Positions 63,699-64,000 of a stretch of 64,000 nucleotides of DNA are shown in pieces (the first letter of the stretch is position 1; each line of letters begins with the position of its first letter). The translations under genes were made by a program, and so were the position numbers. This DNA comes from Aliivibrio fischeri (GTDB lineage Bacteria > Pseudomonadota > Gammaproteobacteria > Enterobacterales > Vibrionaceae), in assembly GCF_009727955.1 (NCBI RefSeq), contig NZ_WOBR01000004.1:435724-499723 (forward strand), given 5' to 3'. The notes under the pieces are model-generated. The model was not told where the DNA came from and made no database searches. It saw only the letters and a list, made by a program, of their open reading frames with translations.

Positions 63699-64000
63699 TG
63701 TCTCAGCATAATGATAAACGACGTTTAATACACCTTTTCGTATTTATGGTAGTACTGCTTATTACGGTAAGTTTCAGTGCGAGATCAAATGCAGCGAATC
63801 AGCTTGAAAGTGCTGATAATGTATCAATTAAAACGTGGTTAAGTGAGCCTTCAAAAACCGATGAAGACCAGAAAACATACGCTATTAATCAACAAATTAT
63901 TTTGTACATAGAAGTAGTTACTCCAAGGTGGTTTACTGGCGGTACTCGTATTGCTGCGATTGATATTCCAAATGTTGCCGTTAAACAACGTAACCAACTT
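63698..64000 (+). CDS. BatD-like protein, 5' part only
   Basis: The frame starts at an ATG overlapping the BatB stop (TAATG) and runs to the window end, giving 101 codons. It has a basic N-terminus, a signal or anchor helix (LFVFMVVLLITVSFSA), then QQIILYIEVVTPRWFTGGTRIAAIDIPN, matching the first beta domain of BatD (oxygen-tolerance) proteins, which complete such operons. The 3' end lies outside the window. Confidence 0.85.
   Translation, partial: MSQHNDKRRLIHLFVFMVVLLITVSFSARSNAANQLESADNVSIKTWLSEPSKTDEDQKTYAINQQIILYIEVVTPRWFTGGTRIAAIDIPNVAVKQRNQL

Overview
The window looks like a piece of a Vibrionaceae chromosome, most likely Aliivibrio (A. fischeri-like). The reasons are the low-GC coding style, the gene families present (YceI, YccF, NqrM-like, ExeM/NucH nuclease, periplasmic ATP ligase, DUF3081/DUF2256 with an Fe-S photolyase) and a rbsDACBKR operon. 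The genus is inferred from gene content and is not proven. The window opens with 14 G residues, which looks like a contig edge or assembly artefact. No rRNA, tRNA, CRISPR array, integrase or insertion sequence was recognised.

Layout. 1-2.9 kb is a degraded accessory strip: small broken reading frames, a CoiA-like nuclease gene split by a single-base frameshift in a T7 run, and a truncated DUF3307 gene. 3-14.5 kb is mostly ordinary chromosome: YceI, aquaporin Z, a Sel1/J-domain membrane protein, an amidohydrolase with a divergent LysR regulator, a DUF3081-CIA30 pair, DUF2256 plus a (6-4)-type Fe-S photolyase, and a large UvrD/HelD-like helicase carrying an internal nuclease-like insert and topoisomerase-type zinc ribbons. 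At 14.8-16.5 kb a two-gene unit encodes a small basic coiled-coil protein and a membrane-anchored DUF4041 + GIY-YIG nuclease, the architecture of the anti-phage protein SNIPE. 16.7-33 kb holds DUF945, a LysR/RidA/threonine-synthase-like cluster, an M32 carboxypeptidase, a LysE exporter, an MscS channel, an alanine/glycine symporter behind a tandem glycine riboswitch, a MATE pump, and an extracellular nuclease divergent from a periplasmic ATP-dependent DNA ligase.

34-40.3 kb is the complete ribose operon rbsD-A-C-B-K-R with a 28-bp perfect inverted-repeat operator upstream of rbsD. It is followed by a dCache chemoreceptor, several small lipoproteins, an RhlE-type helicase and YccF. At 48-49.8 kb there is a compact operon (DUF134 regulator, NifX-like protein, NqrM-like protein) with two identical 12-bp palindromes upstream. 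Facing away from it are a hypothetical gene and a NifW-like gene, although no nitrogenase gene is present.

49.8-64 kb is one functional block: three paralogous secreted Cys-type sulfatases around an AraC-family regulator, then an octahaem cytochrome c/TPR protein, then a MoxR-DUF58-DUF4381-BatA-BatB-BatD operon that runs off the window. The inverted repeat ATAAC-N5-GTTAT occurs upstream of sulfatase 1, midway between divergent sulfatases 2 and 3, and upstream of moxR. A weaker copy lies upstream of the cytochrome gene. This suggests the whole block is one regulon, possibly a sulfatase production or maturation system coupled to periplasmic electron transfer and an AAA+/VWA chaperone module. 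Together with the SNIPE-like pair, this block is the best candidate for a system worth experimental follow-up.
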